NCBI RefSeq assembly: GCF_001039045.1
Contig: NZ_LFEE01000012.1
Coordinates: forward strand, 20,156 to 81,498
Direction of reading: 5' to 3'
DNA length: 61,343 nucleotides
DNA from: Lactiplantibacillus herbarum
GTDB taxonomy: Bacteria; Bacillota; Bacilli; Lactobacillales; Lactobacillaceae
The translations under genes were made by a program, and so were the position numbers. The notes below the pieces were generated by a model. That model had not been told where the DNA came from. It searched no databases and saw only the letters and a program-made list of their open reading frames with translations. Position 1 is the stretch's first letter, and each line of letters begins with the position of its first letter. This document shows, in pieces, positions 16,551 through 26,425 of the stretch.

Positions 16551-17076
16551 GTTGGTCTCGAATAAAAAGGGGCATTGTAATGTAGTAAACGATGTGAAGA
16601 GGCCTGGATAGTTATCATATAATGATCTGTCGCGCTTGCTAGGATACTTTACCGCTTGCTGGAATGTAAGTAGGTATCAATGACGTGTATCCGTGCTCAC
16701 ATGAGACCTAATAGCCATATTAAAAGTTGTAGGTGGTATTACTGGTCAATAGAGAGTCAACGTATTACTATAGTAGGAATTGCTAATTAATTAGGCTGTT
16801 ACAGCGTCTCTAAGTCATTGTGGTGGCTCGTTAGATCAGAAGTTAAGTGCGGTTATCAAATGCATTATATGGCTGACAGTGTCATTAAGACATTGGTAGC
16901 AGGTTTAGTATTTGATAGACGTAATGAACCAGCCCGATCAAGCCTAGAAACTTAAGCTTGAAATTAATTAAGCACAAACGCTATTAATCAAATGGATTTT
17001 ATGTTACATTAATTGAGCTGGTTCAAAAAAGATAACTCGGTCTACAGCGATGGTTATAAAAAAAGTGTGAAAACAC
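16551..17076. other. Long intergenic region before the S10 operon, no gene seen
   Basis: About 530 bp without a convincing reading frame. The one structural signal is a 10-bp inverted repeat, TGAACCAGCC at 16926-16935 against GAGCTGGTTCA at 17017-17027. The GAACCAGC/GCTGGTTC core is perfect. It frames about 80 bp of AT-rich sequence, which could be a short inserted element or a stem-loop. The hairpin AAGTGTGAAAACACTT at 17063-17078 overlaps the next promoter. Confidence 0.4.
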
Positions 17077-17105
17077 TTGCTATTACAGAGCTTTTCATAT
17101 ATTAT
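17077..17105 (+). promoter_or_regulatory. Main promoter of the ribosomal protein superoperon
   Basis: TTGCTA at 17077-17082, 17-bp spacer, TATTAT at 17100-17105. No comparable terminator is seen between here and rplQ, so this promoter probably serves most of the 14-kb operon. Confidence 0.75.
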
Positions 17106-17111
17106 AGAATG

Positions 17112-17272
17112 TGCTTGGTATTTAGAAGGGGATAGTTATATCCTCAACATCAAGTAATCGTAGTTAGCTTTGATGTGAAAGGTTGCGACACACCCGACCA
17201 CGTTGTCATGGTGTGGCGGTAATTTTCACGGAGCTAGTCTTATTTTCAAAATAGACGAAGGAGGTCACAACA
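17112..17272 (+). promoter_or_regulatory. S10 operon leader RNA
   Basis: About 160 nt of untranslated leader. GTGAAA (near 17175) can pair with TTTCAC (near 17224-17229), enclosing the stretch GGTTGCGACACACCCGACC and a second arm with GTGTGG. Such leaders upstream of rpsJ are often targets of ribosomal protein autoregulation (L4 in enterobacteria). Which protein, if any, binds here cannot be told from sequence alone. Confidence 0.5.
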
Positions 17273-17581
17273 ATGGCAACGCAAAAAATTCGTATTCGCT
17301 TAAAGGCATACGAGCACCGTATTCTAGATCAGTCAGCTGACAAGATTGTGGAAACGGCAAAGAGAACTGGTGCTACTATCTCAGGTCCAATTCCTTTACC
17401 AACTGAACGGACAGTATATACTGTTTTACGTTCACCACATAAGTTCAAAAAGTCACGCGAACAATTCGAAATGCGGACTCACAAGCGTTTAATTGATATC
17501 GTTAACCCAACGCCAAAGACAGTCGACTCATTAATGAAGTTAGACTTGCCTAGTGGTGTTGATATCGAAATCAAGCTTTAA
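17273..17581 (+). CDS. rpsJ: 30S ribosomal protein S10
   Basis: A 102-residue protein of the small-subunit head that also serves in NusB antitermination complexes. It starts [16 protein letters not shown] and contains the loop motif [14 protein letters not shown], where tetracycline-class resistance changes occur in other species; it looks unaltered. AAGGAGG lies before the ATG. First gene of the superoperon, with a 37-nt gap to rplC. Confidence 0.98.
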   Translation: MATQKIRIRLKAYEHRILDQSADKIVETAKRTGATISGPIPLPTERTVYTVLRSPHKFKKSREQFEMRTHKRLIDIVNPTPKTVDSLMKLDLPSGVDIEIKL

Positions 17582-17618
17582 TTTCTTAAACTAAAATCAA
17601 TTTATTGGAGGTGTACTC

Positions 17619-18248
17619 ATGACCACTAAAGGAATCTTAGGGAAAAAGGTAGGAATGACGCAAGTTTTCACTGATAACGGCGAATTAATCCCCGTTACTG
17701 TTGTCGAAGTTCAACCCAACGTTGTGTTGCAAGTTAAGACTGTTGAAAATGACGGTTACGAAGCAATTCAATTAGGTGTTGACGACAAGCGTGAAATCTT
17801 GACGAACAAACCTGCTCAAGGTCATGCAGCAAAAGCAAAAACGACTCCTAAGCGCTTCATTCGTGAAATTCGTAATGTTGAGCTTGGAGAATACACAGTA
17901 GGTGACGAACTCAAAGCTGATTTATTCGCAGCTGGCGACGCCGTTGACGTTACGGGTATCACTAAGGGTCATGGTTACCAAGGTAATGTCCATAAAGATG
18001 GTCAGAAACGTGGACCTATGTCTCACGGTTCTCGTTACCATCGTCGTCCTGGTTCAATGGGTGCCATTATCAACCGGGTATTCAAAGGTAAGAAGTTACC
18101 AGGTCGTATGGGTAATCACCAACGTACGATGCAAAACTTACAAATTGTTCGTGCCGACGTTGAAAACAACGTATTGTTAATCAAAGGGAATGTCCCTGGC
18201 GCTAACAAATCATTTATTACGGTTAAAACATCCGTAAAGAGTAAATAA
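17619..18248 (+). CDS. rplC: 50S ribosomal protein L3
   Basis: A 209-residue early assembly protein of the large subunit whose long loop approaches the peptidyl transferase centre. The sequence begins [17 protein letters not shown], and the conserved loop block [15 protein letters not shown] is present. TTGGAGGTG precedes the ATG. rplD follows after 18 nt. Confidence 0.98.
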   Translation: MTTKGILGKKVGMTQVFTDNGELIPVTVVEVQPNVVLQVKTVENDGYEAIQLGVDDKREILTNKPAQGHAAKAKTTPKRFIREIRNVELGEYTVGDELKADLFAAGDAVDVTGITKGHGYQGNVHKDGQKRGPMSHGSRYHRRPGSMGAIINRVFKGKKLPGRMGNHQRTMQNLQIVRADVENNVLLIKGNVPGANKSFITVKTSVKSK

Positions 18249-18266
18249 GGAAGGAGGACATAATAC

Positions 18267-18890
18267 ATGACTAGCGTAGCATTATACAAACAAGACGGTA
18301 CGCAAAATGGTGACGTTACTTTGAACGACGCTGTGTTTGGTATTGAACCAAACGAAAACGTTGTTTTTGATGCAATTTTGATGCAACGTGCATCAATGCG
18401 TCAAGGAACTCACGCAGTTAAGAACCGTAGTGCTCGTCGCGGTGGTGGTCGTAAACCATGGCGTCAAAAGGGTACCGGTCGTGCTCGTCAAGGTTCTATC
18501 CGTTCACCACAATGGCGTAAAGGTGGGATTGTCTTCGGACCAACCCCTCGTTCATACAGCTACAGATTACCTAAGAAGGTTATGCGCTTAGCTTTGAAGT
18601 CTGTCCTTTCACAAAAGGTCTTAGACAACAGCTTAGTTGCAGTTGATAGCATTGCTTTCGACGCACCAAAGACTAAGGAATTTGTTAAAGTAATGAATAA
18701 CCTCAACGTCGATACCAAAGCACTTGTTTTGGTTGAAGATGACAATGAAAAGGCTGCTTTGGCAGGTCGTAACTTACCAAATGTTAAGATCCTTAAAGCC
18801 AAAGGTGTTAACGTCTTAGATGTCGCTAATAGTGACAAATTAGTCGTTACCCAAAAAGCCCTCGAACAATTAGGGGAGGCGCTCGCATAA
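18267..18890 (+). CDS. rplD: 50S ribosomal protein L4
   Basis: A 207-residue protein that lines the exit tunnel. The tunnel loop is recognisable in [20 protein letters not shown], where macrolide resistance changes occur in other species, and appears wild type. In some bacteria L4 represses its own operon through the S10 leader, so it is a candidate regulator of the leader at 17112. Its stop overlaps the rplW start by one base. Confidence 0.98.
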   Translation: MTSVALYKQDGTQNGDVTLNDAVFGIEPNENVVFDAILMQRASMRQGTHAVKNRSARRGGGRKPWRQKGTGRARQGSIRSPQWRKGGIVFGPTPRSYSYRLPKKVMRLALKSVLSQKVLDNSLVAVDSIAFDAPKTKEFVKVMNNLNVDTKALVLVEDDNEKAALAGRNLPNVKILKAKGVNVLDVANSDKLVVTQKALEQLGEALA

Positions 18891-19183
18891 TGGAAGCACG
18901 CGATGTAATTTTACGCCCTGTAGTTACTGAATCATCAATGGCTAACTTGGACGACAAGCGCTATACCTTTGATGTCAACGTACAGGCAACCAAAACCCAA
19001 GTTAAAAAAGCAATCGAAGAAATTTTCGGTGTTAAAGTCGTTAAAGTTAACATCATGAACGTTAAAGGAAAGCTTAAGCGTCAAGGTCGTTACGCCGGTT
19101 ACACTAAGAAACGTCGTAAGGCCATTGTTACCTTAAGTGCTGATTCTAACGAAATCAAGTTGTTCAACGACGATCAACAATAA
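18890..19183 (+). CDS. rplW: 50S ribosomal protein L23
   Basis: A 97-residue protein at the tunnel exit, where signal recognition particle and trigger factor dock. It begins [16 protein letters not shown], a family hallmark. The start overlaps the rplD stop (TAATG), and the binding site GGGGAGG lies inside the end of rplD, which indicates translational coupling. Confidence 0.97.
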   Translation: MEARDVILRPVVTESSMANLDDKRYTFDVNVQATKTQVKKAIEEIFGVKVVKVNIMNVKGKLKRQGRYAGYTKKRRKAIVTLSADSNEIKLFNDDQQ

Positions 19184-19207
19184 ATCTAATTTTAGGAGGT
19201 AACTCTA

Positions 19208-20047
19208 GTGGGTATTAAGAAGTATAAACCAACCACTAACGGCCGTCGTAATATGACTGCTTCAGATTTCTCAGAAATCACAAAGACGAAGCCAGAAAAG
19301 TCATTATTAGAATCACAAAGCCACACAGCCGGTCGTAACAGTTATGGTCACATTACTGTTCGTCATCGTGGTGGCGGTCATAAGCAACAATACCGTTTGG
19401 TTGACTTTAAGCGGATTAAAGATGATGTTACTGCAACCGTTAAAGCAATCGAATACGATCCTAACCGTACTGCTAACATTGCATTGTTAGTATACGCTGA
19501 TGGTATCAAATCTTATATTTTAGCACCAAAAGGTTTGGAAGTTGGTATGCAAGTTCAATCAGGTGTCGATGCCGATATCAAGGTTGGTAACGCATTACCA
19601 TTAAACAACATTCCTGTTGGTACTGTTATCCATAATATTGAATTGAAGCCTGGTAAGGGTGGGCAATTAGCTCGTTCAGCTGGTACTTCAGCACAATTAC
19701 TTGGTAAGGAAGGCAAATACGCTATTATTCGTTTGACTTCTGGTGAAGTTCGTTTAGTTCTATTAACTGGCCGTGCTACTATCGGTACTGTTGGTAATGA
19801 ACAACATGAATTGATCAACTCAGGTAAGGCCGGTCGTACTCGTTGGCAAGGTAAACGCCCAACAGTTCGTGGGTCTGTAATGAACCCTAACGATCACCCT
19901 CATGGTGGTGGTGAAGGTAAAGCTCCAATTGGTCATCCATCTCCAATGTCTCCATGGGGTAAGAAGACTCTTGGTAAGAAGACTCGTAACAAGAAGGCTC
20001 GTTCAAACAAGCTTATCGTTCGTGGTCGTCGTCCAGGCAAGCACTAA
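19208..20047 (+). CDS. rplB: 50S ribosomal protein L2
   Basis: A 279-residue protein needed for peptidyl transferase activity and subunit joining. It uses a GTG start after TTAGGAGG. The C-terminal half has the invariant block [13 protein letters not shown] with the conserved histidine at the catalytic-centre side. Normal length. rpsS follows after 43 nt. Confidence 0.98.
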   Translation: MGIKKYKPTTNGRRNMTASDFSEITKTKPEKSLLESQSHTAGRNSYGHITVRHRGGGHKQQYRLVDFKRIKDDVTATVKAIEYDPNRTANIALLVYADGIKSYILAPKGLEVGMQVQSGVDADIKVGNALPLNNIPVGTVIHNIELKPGKGGQLARSAGTSAQLLGKEGKYAIIRLTSGEVRLVLLTGRATIGTVGNEQHELINSGKAGRTRWQGKRPTVRGSVMNPNDHPHGGGEGKAPIGHPSPMSPWGKKTLGKKTRNKKARSNKLIVRGRRPGKH

Positions 20048-20090
20048 TCATATTTGAAATTACTGTAGTTATCGAGAGGAGGTCACACGA

Positions 20091-20366
20091 ATGGGTCGTA
20101 GTTTAAAGAAGGGTCCTTTCGCAGATGCGCATTTATTAAAGAAAATCGATGCTCAATCTGATTCTGACAAGAAAACTGTCATTAAGACGTGGTCACGTCG
20201 TTCAACAATTTTCCCAAGTTTCATCGGGTATACAATCGCTGTTTATGATGGTCGTAAGCATGTCCCCGTTTATGTTCAAGACGACATGGTCGGTCATAAG
20301 TTAGGCGAATTTGTACCTACACGGACTTTCCATGGTCATGGAACAGACGATAAGAAAACAAAGTAA
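20091..20366 (+). CDS. rpsS: 30S ribosomal protein S19
   Basis: A 91-residue protein of the small-subunit head that pairs with S13 near the A site. It starts [18 protein letters not shown], and [16 protein letters not shown] is conserved. GAGAGGAGG precedes the ATG. rplV follows after 20 nt. Confidence 0.98.
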   Translation: MGRSLKKGPFADAHLLKKIDAQSDSDKKTVIKTWSRRSTIFPSFIGYTIAVYDGRKHVPVYVQDDMVGHKLGEFVPTRTFHGHGTDDKKTK

Positions 20367-20386
20367 TAGTTAGGAGGATATAAAGA

Positions 20387-20734
20387 ATGGCTGAACAAGT
20401 AACATCTGCACGTGCAACTGCAAAGACTGTTCGTATTGCCGCTCGTAAGGTCCGCCTAGTTGTCGATCTTATCAGAGGTAAAAGTGTTGCCGAAGCTTTA
20501 GCAATTTTGAAGTTCACTCCACGGGGTGCTTCTCCAGTAGTAGAAAAGGTTTTACTTTCTGCTGTTGCTAACGCTGAAAACAACTTTGACTTAGATCGTG
20601 AAGACTTGGTAGTAAGTGAAACCTTTGTAAACGAAGGACCAACCTTAAAACGGTTCCGTCCACGTGCCAAGGGTTCTGCTTCTCCAATCAACAAGCGGAC
20701 AAGCCACATCACAATTACAGTTACTGAAAAATAG
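20387..20734 (+). CDS. rplV: 50S ribosomal protein L22
   Basis: A 115-residue protein whose beta-hairpin reaches the exit-tunnel constriction opposite L4. The hairpin region [21 protein letters not shown] is normal, with no insertion or deletion of the macrolide-resistance type. TAGGAGG precedes the ATG. Confidence 0.98.
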   Translation: MAEQVTSARATAKTVRIAARKVRLVVDLIRGKSVAEALAILKFTPRGASPVVEKVLLSAVANAENNFDLDREDLVVSETFVNEGPTLKRFRPRAKGSASPINKRTSHITITVTEK

Positions 20735-20746
20735 GAGGGATAACGC

Positions 20747-21400
20747 GTGGGTCAAAAAGTAAATCCAACCGGATTACGTGTAGGGATCATTCGCGACTGG
20801 GAAGCAAAATGGTACGCTGAAAAAGATTTTGCTACTTACCTGAACGAAGATTTACGCATCCGTAAGTATATCGAACAACGACTTGCCGACGCTTCCGTCT
20901 CCACCATTGAAATCGAACGCGCTGCAAATCGTGTTAACATTTCAATCCATACCGCAAAACCAGGGATGGTTATCGGTAAGGGTGGTTCTGAAGTTGAAGC
21001 TCTTCGTAAAGAATTAAACAATTTAACTGGTAAGCGAGTACACATCAACATCATCGAAATCAAGAAACCTGATTTAGATGCTAAATTAGTTGGTGAAAGT
21101 ATTGCACGTCAATTAGAAGGCCGTGTTGCTTTCCGTCGTGCTATGCGTGGTGCTATGCAACGTACTATGCGTTCTGGTGCCAAAGGTATCAAAGCACAAG
21201 TTGCTGGTCGTTTGAACGGTGCCGACATGTCTCGTGTCGAATCATACTCAGACGGTACGGTTCCATTGCATACGTTACGTGCTGATATCGATTATTCATG
21301 GGTTGAAGCCATGACTACTTACGGTAAATTAGGTGTTAAAACCTGGATCTACCGTGGCGAAATCTTGCCAGAAAAGAAATCTGCTAAAGGAGGAAACTAG
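20747..21400 (+). CDS. rpsC: 30S ribosomal protein S3
   Basis: A 217-residue protein at the mRNA entry channel, with helicase activity together with S4 and S5. GTG start ([18 protein letters not shown]) 12 nt after rplV, with AGGAGGG in the gap. The KH domain motif [10 protein letters not shown] is at about residues 75-84. rplP follows after only 2 nt, so the two are translationally coupled. Confidence 0.98.
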   Translation: MGQKVNPTGLRVGIIRDWEAKWYAEKDFATYLNEDLRIRKYIEQRLADASVSTIEIERAANRVNISIHTAKPGMVIGKGGSEVEALRKELNNLTGKRVHINIIEIKKPDLDAKLVGESIARQLEGRVAFRRAMRGAMQRTMRSGAKGIKAQVAGRLNGADMSRVESYSDGTVPLHTLRADIDYSWVEAMTTYGKLGVKTWIYRGEILPEKKSAKGGN

Positions 21401-21402
21401 AC

Positions 21403-21837
21403 ATGCTGGTACCTAAACGGGTTAAGTTTCGTCGTGTTCATCGTGGTAAAATGCGCGGTGAATCAAAGGGCGGTAAAACAGTTGCTTTTGGTGAATACGG
21501 GTTACAAACACTCGAATCACACTGGATCAGTAACCGGCAGATTGAAGCTGCACGTGTTGCTATGAACCGTTACATGAAGCGTGGCGGTAAGGTCTGGATT
21601 AAAATTTTCCCTCATAAGTCATTCACCGAAAAGGGTGTTGGTGTACGTATGGGTAATGGGAAAGGTACTCCTGCAGGTTGGGTAGCACCAGTTAAACGTA
21701 ACAAGGTTATGTTTGAAGTTGCTGGTGTTCCTGAAGAAGTTGCTCGCGAAGCATTACGTTTGGCAAGCACTAAGTTACCTGTTAAAACTAAGATTGTTAA
21801 GCGTGAGGAAGTAGGTGGCGAATCAGATGAAGGCTAA
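21403..21837 (+). CDS. rplP: 50S ribosomal protein L16
   Basis: A 144-residue protein that positions the A-site tRNA acceptor end. It starts [19 protein letters not shown]. The binding site AAAGGAGG lies at the end of rpsC. The last 11 bases overlap the start of rpmC, a coupling common in this operon. Confidence 0.98.
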
Positions 21838-22021
21838 GGAAATTAAAGCATTGTCAACTACTGAAATGCTTGAAAAAGAAAAGTCTTACAAAGACGAACT
21901 TTTCAACTTGCGTTTTCAATTGGCCACTGGTCAGCTGGAAAACACCGCTCGTTTAAAACAAGTTCGTAAGAACATTGCGCGTATTAAAACTGCGTTGCGT
22001 GAACAAGAATTAAACAAGTAG
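21827..22021 (+). CDS. rpmC: 50S ribosomal protein L29
   Basis: A 64-residue helical hairpin protein near the tunnel exit. I chose ATG 21827 ([15 protein letters not shown]), which has AGGTGG at normal distance and matches family length. The in-frame GTG at 21815 overlaps the binding site. The start lies inside the 3' end of rplP. Confidence 0.97.
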
Positions 22022-22043
22022 AGTATAAAGGAGGCAATCACGA

Positions 22044-22313
22044 ATGAGTGAAGATACTCGTAACAGCCGTAAGGTTATCCAAGGACGCGTTGTTTCTGAC
22101 AAGATGGATAAAACTATCGTTGTTGTAACAGAAACTTACAAGAATCATCCCGTATACGGCAAACGTGTTCGTTATTCAAAGAAATACAAGGCGCATGATG
22201 AAAAGAATGAAGCTAAAATTGGCGACATTGTTAAAATCATGGAAACTCGTCCTTTATCAGCTACTAAGCGTTTCCGCTTACTTGAAGTTATTCAAAAAGC
22301 TGTTATTATCTAG
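22044..22313 (+). CDS. rpsQ: 30S ribosomal protein S17
   Basis: An 89-residue OB-fold protein binding 16S rRNA in the body of the small subunit. The motif [14 protein letters not shown] and the C-terminal [16 protein letters not shown] are family signatures. AAAGGAGG precedes the ATG. Confidence 0.97.
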   Translation: MSEDTRNSRKVIQGRVVSDKMDKTIVVVTETYKNHPVYGKRVRYSKKYKAHDEKNEAKIGDIVKIMETRPLSATKRFRLLEVIQKAVII

Positions 22314-22355
22314 ATTATTGGCTGAATTAAATTACACGAAGGGAGGACACTTACT

Positions 22356-22724
22356 GTGATCCAACAAGAAAGTCGTTTAAAAGTTGCTGACAATTCCGGT
22401 GCCCGCGAAATCCTTACTATTAAGGTACTAGGTGGCTCTGGTCGTAAAACTGCTAACATTGGTGATATCATTGTTGCTACGGTTAAACAAGCAACACCCG
22501 GTGGTGTTGTCAAAGCTCATGATGTTGTCAAGGCTGTGATCGTCCGGACTAAGTCTGGTGTTCACCGTGCTGATGGTTCATACATCAAGTTTGATGAAAA
22601 TGCTGCAGTTATTATTCGTGATGACAAGACTCCACAAGGTACTCGTATCTTTGGACCTGTCGCTCGTGAATTACGTGATAAAGACTTCATGCGTATCGTT
22701 TCATTAGCCCCAGAAGTTCTCTAG
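22356..22724 (+). CDS. rplN: 50S ribosomal protein L14
   Basis: A 122-residue protein at the subunit interface that also contacts the silencing factor RsfS in other bacteria. GTG start ([20 protein letters not shown]) after GGGAGG. The signature [17 protein letters not shown] is intact. Confidence 0.98.
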   Translation: MIQQESRLKVADNSGAREILTIKVLGGSGRKTANIGDIIVATVKQATPGGVVKAHDVVKAVIVRTKSGVHRADGSYIKFDENAAVIIRDDKTPQGTRIFGPVARELRDKDFMRIVSLAPEVL

Positions 22725-22757
22725 TCACACACCGTAAATAAGGAGGTGCGCAACCTA

Positions 22758-23069
22758 ATGTTGATTAAAACTGGTGATAAAGTTCGAGTAATCAGCGGTA
22801 AGGATCGTGGTCAAGAAGGTACTGTTAAAAAAGTTATCTCTGCCAAGAACCGTGTCGTTGTTGAAGGTGTTAACAAGATCAAGAAACACCAAAAACCAAC
22901 GAACGTTAACCCACAAGGCGGTATCGTTGACATCGAAGCTCCACTTGATGCTTCTAACGTTATGATCCTTGACCCATCTACTAACGAACCTACTCGTTTA
23001 GGTGTTCGTCGTGAAGATGGCAAGCGTGTCCGTTACGCTAAAAAGTCTGGTAAAGACTTAGAAAACTAA
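22758..23069 (+). CDS. rplX: 50S ribosomal protein L24
   Basis: A 103-residue initiator protein of large-subunit assembly with an N-terminal KOW motif ([19 protein letters not shown]). I chose ATG 22758; the in-frame GTG at 22746 falls inside the AAGGAGGTG binding site and would leave no site for itself. Confidence 0.97.
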   Translation: MLIKTGDKVRVISGKDRGQEGTVKKVISAKNRVVVEGVNKIKKHQKPTNVNPQGGIVDIEAPLDASNVMILDPSTNEPTRLGVRREDGKRVRYAKKSGKDLEN

Positions 23070-23097
23070 GACTGACTGAAAGGAGGAAGCAAGATTC

Positions 23098-23640
23098 ATG
23101 GAAAACCGTTTAAAAGCTCAATACGAAAAAGAAATCGTTCCAGCATTGGTTGACAAGTTTAGCTATACTTCAGTAATGCAAGTACCTAAGCTATCAAAAA
23201 TTGTCTTAAACATGGGTGTTGGTGATGCAGTTACTAACGCTAAGAACTTAGACGAAGCAGTTGAAGAATTAACTTTGATCTCTGGCCAAAAACCTTTGGT
23301 TACTAAAGCAAAGAAATCTATCGCTGGTTTCCGTCTTCGTGAAGGTATGCCAATTGGTGCCAAAGTTGACTTACGTGGCGAACGTATGTATGACTTCTTG
23401 GACAAGTTGATCAACGTTTCATTACCTCGTGTTCGTGACTTCCATGGTGTTAGTACACGTTCATTCGATGGTCGCGGTAACTACACATTGGGTGTCCGTG
23501 AACAATTGATCTTCCCAGAAATCAACTATGATAATGTTAACCGTGTTCGCGGTTTGGACATTGTAATTGTCACAACAGCTGATAGTGATGAAGAATCACG
23601 TGAGTTGTTAACTCAATTTGGCATGCCATTTGCCAAATAA
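23098..23640 (+). CDS. rplE: 50S ribosomal protein L5
   Basis: A 180-residue protein that binds 5S rRNA and touches the P-site tRNA. The conserved block [15 protein letters not shown] is at about residues 23-38, and [18 protein letters not shown] is further on. AAAGGAGG precedes the ATG. Confidence 0.98.
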   Translation: MENRLKAQYEKEIVPALVDKFSYTSVMQVPKLSKIVLNMGVGDAVTNAKNLDEAVEELTLISGQKPLVTKAKKSIAGFRLREGMPIGAKVDLRGERMYDFLDKLINVSLPRVRDFHGVSTRSFDGRGNYTLGVREQLIFPEINYDNVNRVRGLDIVIVTTADSDEESRELLTQFGMPFAK

Positions 23641-23660
23641 TCCAAGGGGGTTAATCGAAG

Positions 23661-23846
23661 TTGGCTAAAAAATCACAAATTGCTAAACAAAAGCGCGGCG
23701 CAAAGTATAACGTACAAAACTATACTCGTTGCGAACAGTGTGGTCGTCCACATTCAGTTTACCGTAAATTCCACTTGTGCCGTATCTGCCTACGCGACCT
23801 GGCCCACAAAGGTCAAATTCCTGGCATGAAAAAGGCCAGCTGGTAA
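23661..23846 (+). CDS. rpsN: 30S ribosomal protein S14, zinc-binding type
   Basis: A 61-residue S14 of the short zinc-binding class (also called rpsZ), with cysteines at 24, 27, 40 and 43. TTG start after CAAGGGGG. The longer zinc-free paralogue that many Firmicutes also carry is not in this window. Confidence 0.97.
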   Translation: MAKKSQIAKQKRGAKYNVQNYTRCEQCGRPHSVYRKFHLCRICLRDLAHKGQIPGMKKASW

Positions 23847-23880
23847 AAAACGAACCCAAGTTAAAGGAGGTTAAACTTTC

Positions 23881-24276
23881 ATGATGACTGATCCAATCGC
23901 AGATTTCTTGACTCGTATTCGTAACGCTAACATGGTACGTCACGATTCATTAGAAGTTCCTGCATCAAAAATTAAACGCAACATTGCTGAAATTTTAAAA
24001 AATGAAGGTTTTGTTCGCGACGTTGAATATATCGATGATGACAAACAGGGCATCATCCGCGTCTTCCTGAAGTATGGTAAGGACAACGAACGTGTAATCA
24101 GTGGCTTGAAGCGTATTTCAAAGCCAGGTTTACGTTCATACGTTAAATCTGATGCTGTTCCTAAGGTCTTAAATGGTCTTGGTGTAGCTATCATCTCAAC
24201 TTCAGAAGGTGTCATTACTGACAAAGAAGCTCGCGCTAAGAAGCTTGGCGGCGAAGTTTTAGCTTACGTTTGGTAA
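23881..24276 (+). CDS. rpsH: 30S ribosomal protein S8
   Basis: A 131-residue 16S rRNA-binding protein that represses the spc operon in enterobacteria. It starts [16 protein letters not shown] and contains the C-terminal block [18 protein letters not shown]. Either of two adjacent ATG codons could start it. AAAGGAGG lies upstream. Confidence 0.98.
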   Translation: MMTDPIADFLTRIRNANMVRHDSLEVPASKIKRNIAEILKNEGFVRDVEYIDDDKQGIIRVFLKYGKDNERVISGLKRISKPGLRSYVKSDAVPKVLNGLGVAIISTSEGVITDKEARAKKLGGEVLAYVW

Positions 24277-24306
24277 TATCTAAATAAGACGGGAGGTGCA
24301 AATTAA

Positions 24307-24843
24307 GTGAGTCGTATTGGTAATAAATTAATTGAACTACCTACTGGGGTAGAAGTATCACAAGCTGGTGAAGTTGTTACGGTTAAGGGACCTAAAGGAA
24401 CGTTAACTCGTAAGATTTCTACTGACATTACGATGACGGTTGAAGGCAACGAAGTTAAATTCACCCGCCCATCAGACGATTTCAAGATGAAGGCACTTCA
24501 CGGTACTACCCGTGCAAATGTCAACAACATGGTTGAAGGAGTTGTCAAAGGCTTTACTAAGAATCTTCAATTGGTCGGTGTTGGTTACCGTGCCCAATTA
24601 CAAGGTAAGAAATTAGTATTAAGCGTTGGTTACTCACATCCAGTTGAATTCACTACGCCTGAAAACTTAACTGTTGAAGTTCCTGATAACACGCACATCA
24701 ATATCTCTGGTATTGGTAAGCAAGCTGTCGGTGACTTTGCTGCTGAAGTCCGGGCCATTCGTTCACCTGAACCTTACAAGGGTAAAGGTATTCGTTACAT
24801 CGACGAAGTTGTTCGTCGTAAAGAAGGTAAAACTGGTAAATAA
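24307..24843 (+). CDS. rplF: 50S ribosomal protein L6
   Basis: A 178-residue two-domain protein next to the factor-binding centre. GTG start ([17 protein letters not shown]) after GGGAGG. The C-terminal signature [11 protein letters not shown] is intact. Confidence 0.98.
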   Translation: MSRIGNKLIELPTGVEVSQAGEVVTVKGPKGTLTRKISTDITMTVEGNEVKFTRPSDDFKMKALHGTTRANVNNMVEGVVKGFTKNLQLVGVGYRAQLQGKKLVLSVGYSHPVEFTTPENLTVEVPDNTHINISGIGKQAVGDFAAEVRAIRSPEPYKGKGIRYIDEVVRRKEGKTGK

Positions 24844-24886
24844 TGCAGCTTAATGCTGTTCAGACTAATATATAGAGGTGACTATT

Positions 24887-25243
24887 GTGATTTCCAAACC
24901 AGATAAAAACAAAACACGTCAACATCGTCATGCACGTGTTCGCGGTAAGATTTCTGGGACTGCTGAGCGCCCACGCTTAAATGTTTATCGTTCAAACAAA
25001 AACATCTACGCTCAAGTTATTGATGATGTAGAGGGTGTAACGCTCGCAAGTGCCTCAACATTAGATAGCGAAGTTAAGGGTAACAACAATACCGAAAAGG
25101 CTACATCTGTTGGTGAAGTTGTTGCTAAACGTGCTGCCGAAAAGAAGATTACTGAAGTAGTCTTTGATCGTGGCGGTTACTTATACCACGGTCGGGTTCA
25201 AGCTTTGGCTGAAGCCGCTCGTGAAAACGGACTTAAATTCTAA
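24887..25243 (+). CDS. rplR: 50S ribosomal protein L18
   Basis: A 118-residue 5S rRNA-binding protein. I chose GTG 24887 ([15 protein letters not shown]), with AGAGGTG at normal distance. The earlier in-frame GTG at 24878 is part of that binding site. The signature [16 protein letters not shown] is near the C-terminus. Confidence 0.95.
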   Translation: MISKPDKNKTRQHRHARVRGKISGTAERPRLNVYRSNKNIYAQVIDDVEGVTLASASTLDSEVKGNNNTEKATSVGEVVAKRAAEKKITEVVFDRGGYLYHGRVQALAEAARENGLKF

Positions 25244-25263
25244 CAAAGGAGGAATAATACCAT

Positions 25264-25764
25264 ATGACTTTCATTGATCCATCAAAATTAGATCTTGACG
25301 ATAACGTTGTTGCCATTAACCGGATTACCAAAGTTGTTAAGGGTGGTCGTCGCTTACGTTTTGCTGCATTAGTAATCGTTGGGGACCACAAAGGACACGT
25401 TGGTTTCGGTACTGGTAAAGCTCAAGAAGTTCCAGAAGCAATTCGGAAAGCTTCCGAAGCTGCTAAAAAGAACTTGATCTCTGTACCAATGGTTGGTACC
25501 ACCATTCCTCATGAAGCACTTGGCGTATTCGGCGGTGGCCGTATTTTGCTTAAGCCTGCTGTTGAAGGTGCTGGGGTTGCCGCTGGTGGCGCCGTTCGTG
25601 CCGTCATGGAATTAGCCGGTGTGGATGATGTTACTAGTAAACGATTAGGCTCAAACACTCCTGTTAACGTTGTTCGCGCAACGTTTGAAGGCTTGAAGAG
25701 CTTAAAGACTGCTGAACAAGTCGCTGCATTACGTGGCGTTTCAGCTGATCACTTAGCTGAATAG
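25264..25764 (+). CDS. rpsE: 30S ribosomal protein S5
   Basis: A 166-residue protein at the mRNA entrance that affects decoding accuracy. The spectinomycin-site loop, [14 protein letters not shown] at about residues 20-33, has no change I recognise as resistance. AAAGGAGG precedes the ATG. Confidence 0.98.
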   Translation: MTFIDPSKLDLDDNVVAINRITKVVKGGRRLRFAALVIVGDHKGHVGFGTGKAQEVPEAIRKASEAAKKNLISVPMVGTTIPHEALGVFGGGRILLKPAVEGAGVAAGGAVRAVMELAGVDDVTSKRLGSNTPVNVVRATFEGLKSLKTAEQVAALRGVSADHLAE

Positions 25765-25778
25765 GGAGGACAAACAAC

Positions 25779-25961
25779 ATGGCTCAATTAAAGATCACTT
25801 TAGTACGCAGTGCTGCTCACCGTCTTCCTAAGCAACGTAAAATCGTTAAGGAATTAGGTTTAGGCCGGATTAACAGTTCAGTTGTTAAACCTGATGACGC
25901 AGCTACTCGCGGTCAAATTTTCCTCATCGCTCACTTGATCGATGTTGAAATCGTTAAGTAA
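25779..25961 (+). CDS. rpmD: 50S ribosomal protein L30
   Basis: A 60-residue protein of the large subunit with the family pattern [25 protein letters not shown] precedes the ATG, 14 nt after rpsE. Confidence 0.96.
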   Translation: MAQLKITLVRSAAHRLPKQRKIVKELGLGRINSSVVKPDDAATRGQIFLIAHLIDVEIVK

Positions 25962-25992
25962 TTTAAATTTTCAAAGAGGAGGTGCCTACTAA

Positions 25993-26424
25993 ATGAAGTT
26001 ACATGAATTAACACCTAGTGAAGGTTCACGTTTTTCACGTCGTCGTATTGGTCGTGGTGACTCTAGTGGCCAAGGTAAAACTTCTGGTCGTGGTCAAAAA
26101 GGTCAAAAGGCTCGTGGTAAAGTTCGTGTTGGATTCGAAGGTGGCCAAATGCCATTGTACCGTCGTATTCCTAAACGTGGATTTACTAACATCAACCGTA
26201 AAGAATATGCGGTTGTCAATCTTGACGGTTTAAACCGTTTCGAAGATGGTGCCGAAGTAACACCAGCATCATTGAAGGAAGCCGGTTTAGTTAAGAAGAG
26301 TGCAGCCGTTAAGATTCTTGGTAACGGTAAGCTTGACAAAAAGTTAACAGTTAAGGCAAGCAAGTTCTCTGCAACAGCTGTTGCAGCCATCGAAGCTGCT
26401 GGCGGTAAAACTGAGGTGATCTAA
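25993..26424 (+). CDS. rplO: 50S ribosomal protein L15
   Basis: A 143-residue late assembly protein. The N-terminus is rich in Gly, Arg and Lys ([19 protein letters not shown]), and the globular domain follows. GAGGAGG precedes the ATG. secY begins one base after its stop, the usual coupling. Confidence 0.98.
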   Translation: MKLHELTPSEGSRFSRRRIGRGDSSGQGKTSGRGQKGQKARGKVRVGFEGGQMPLYRRIPKRGFTNINRKEYAVVNLDGLNRFEDGAEVTPASLKEAGLVKKSAAVKILGNGKLDKKLTVKASKFSATAVAAIEAAGGKTEVI

Positions 26425-26425
26425 T

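Noticed and set aside
22746-22757. GTG start for rplX
   Set aside because: The codon lies within the Shine-Dalgarno sequence of the ATG at 22758.
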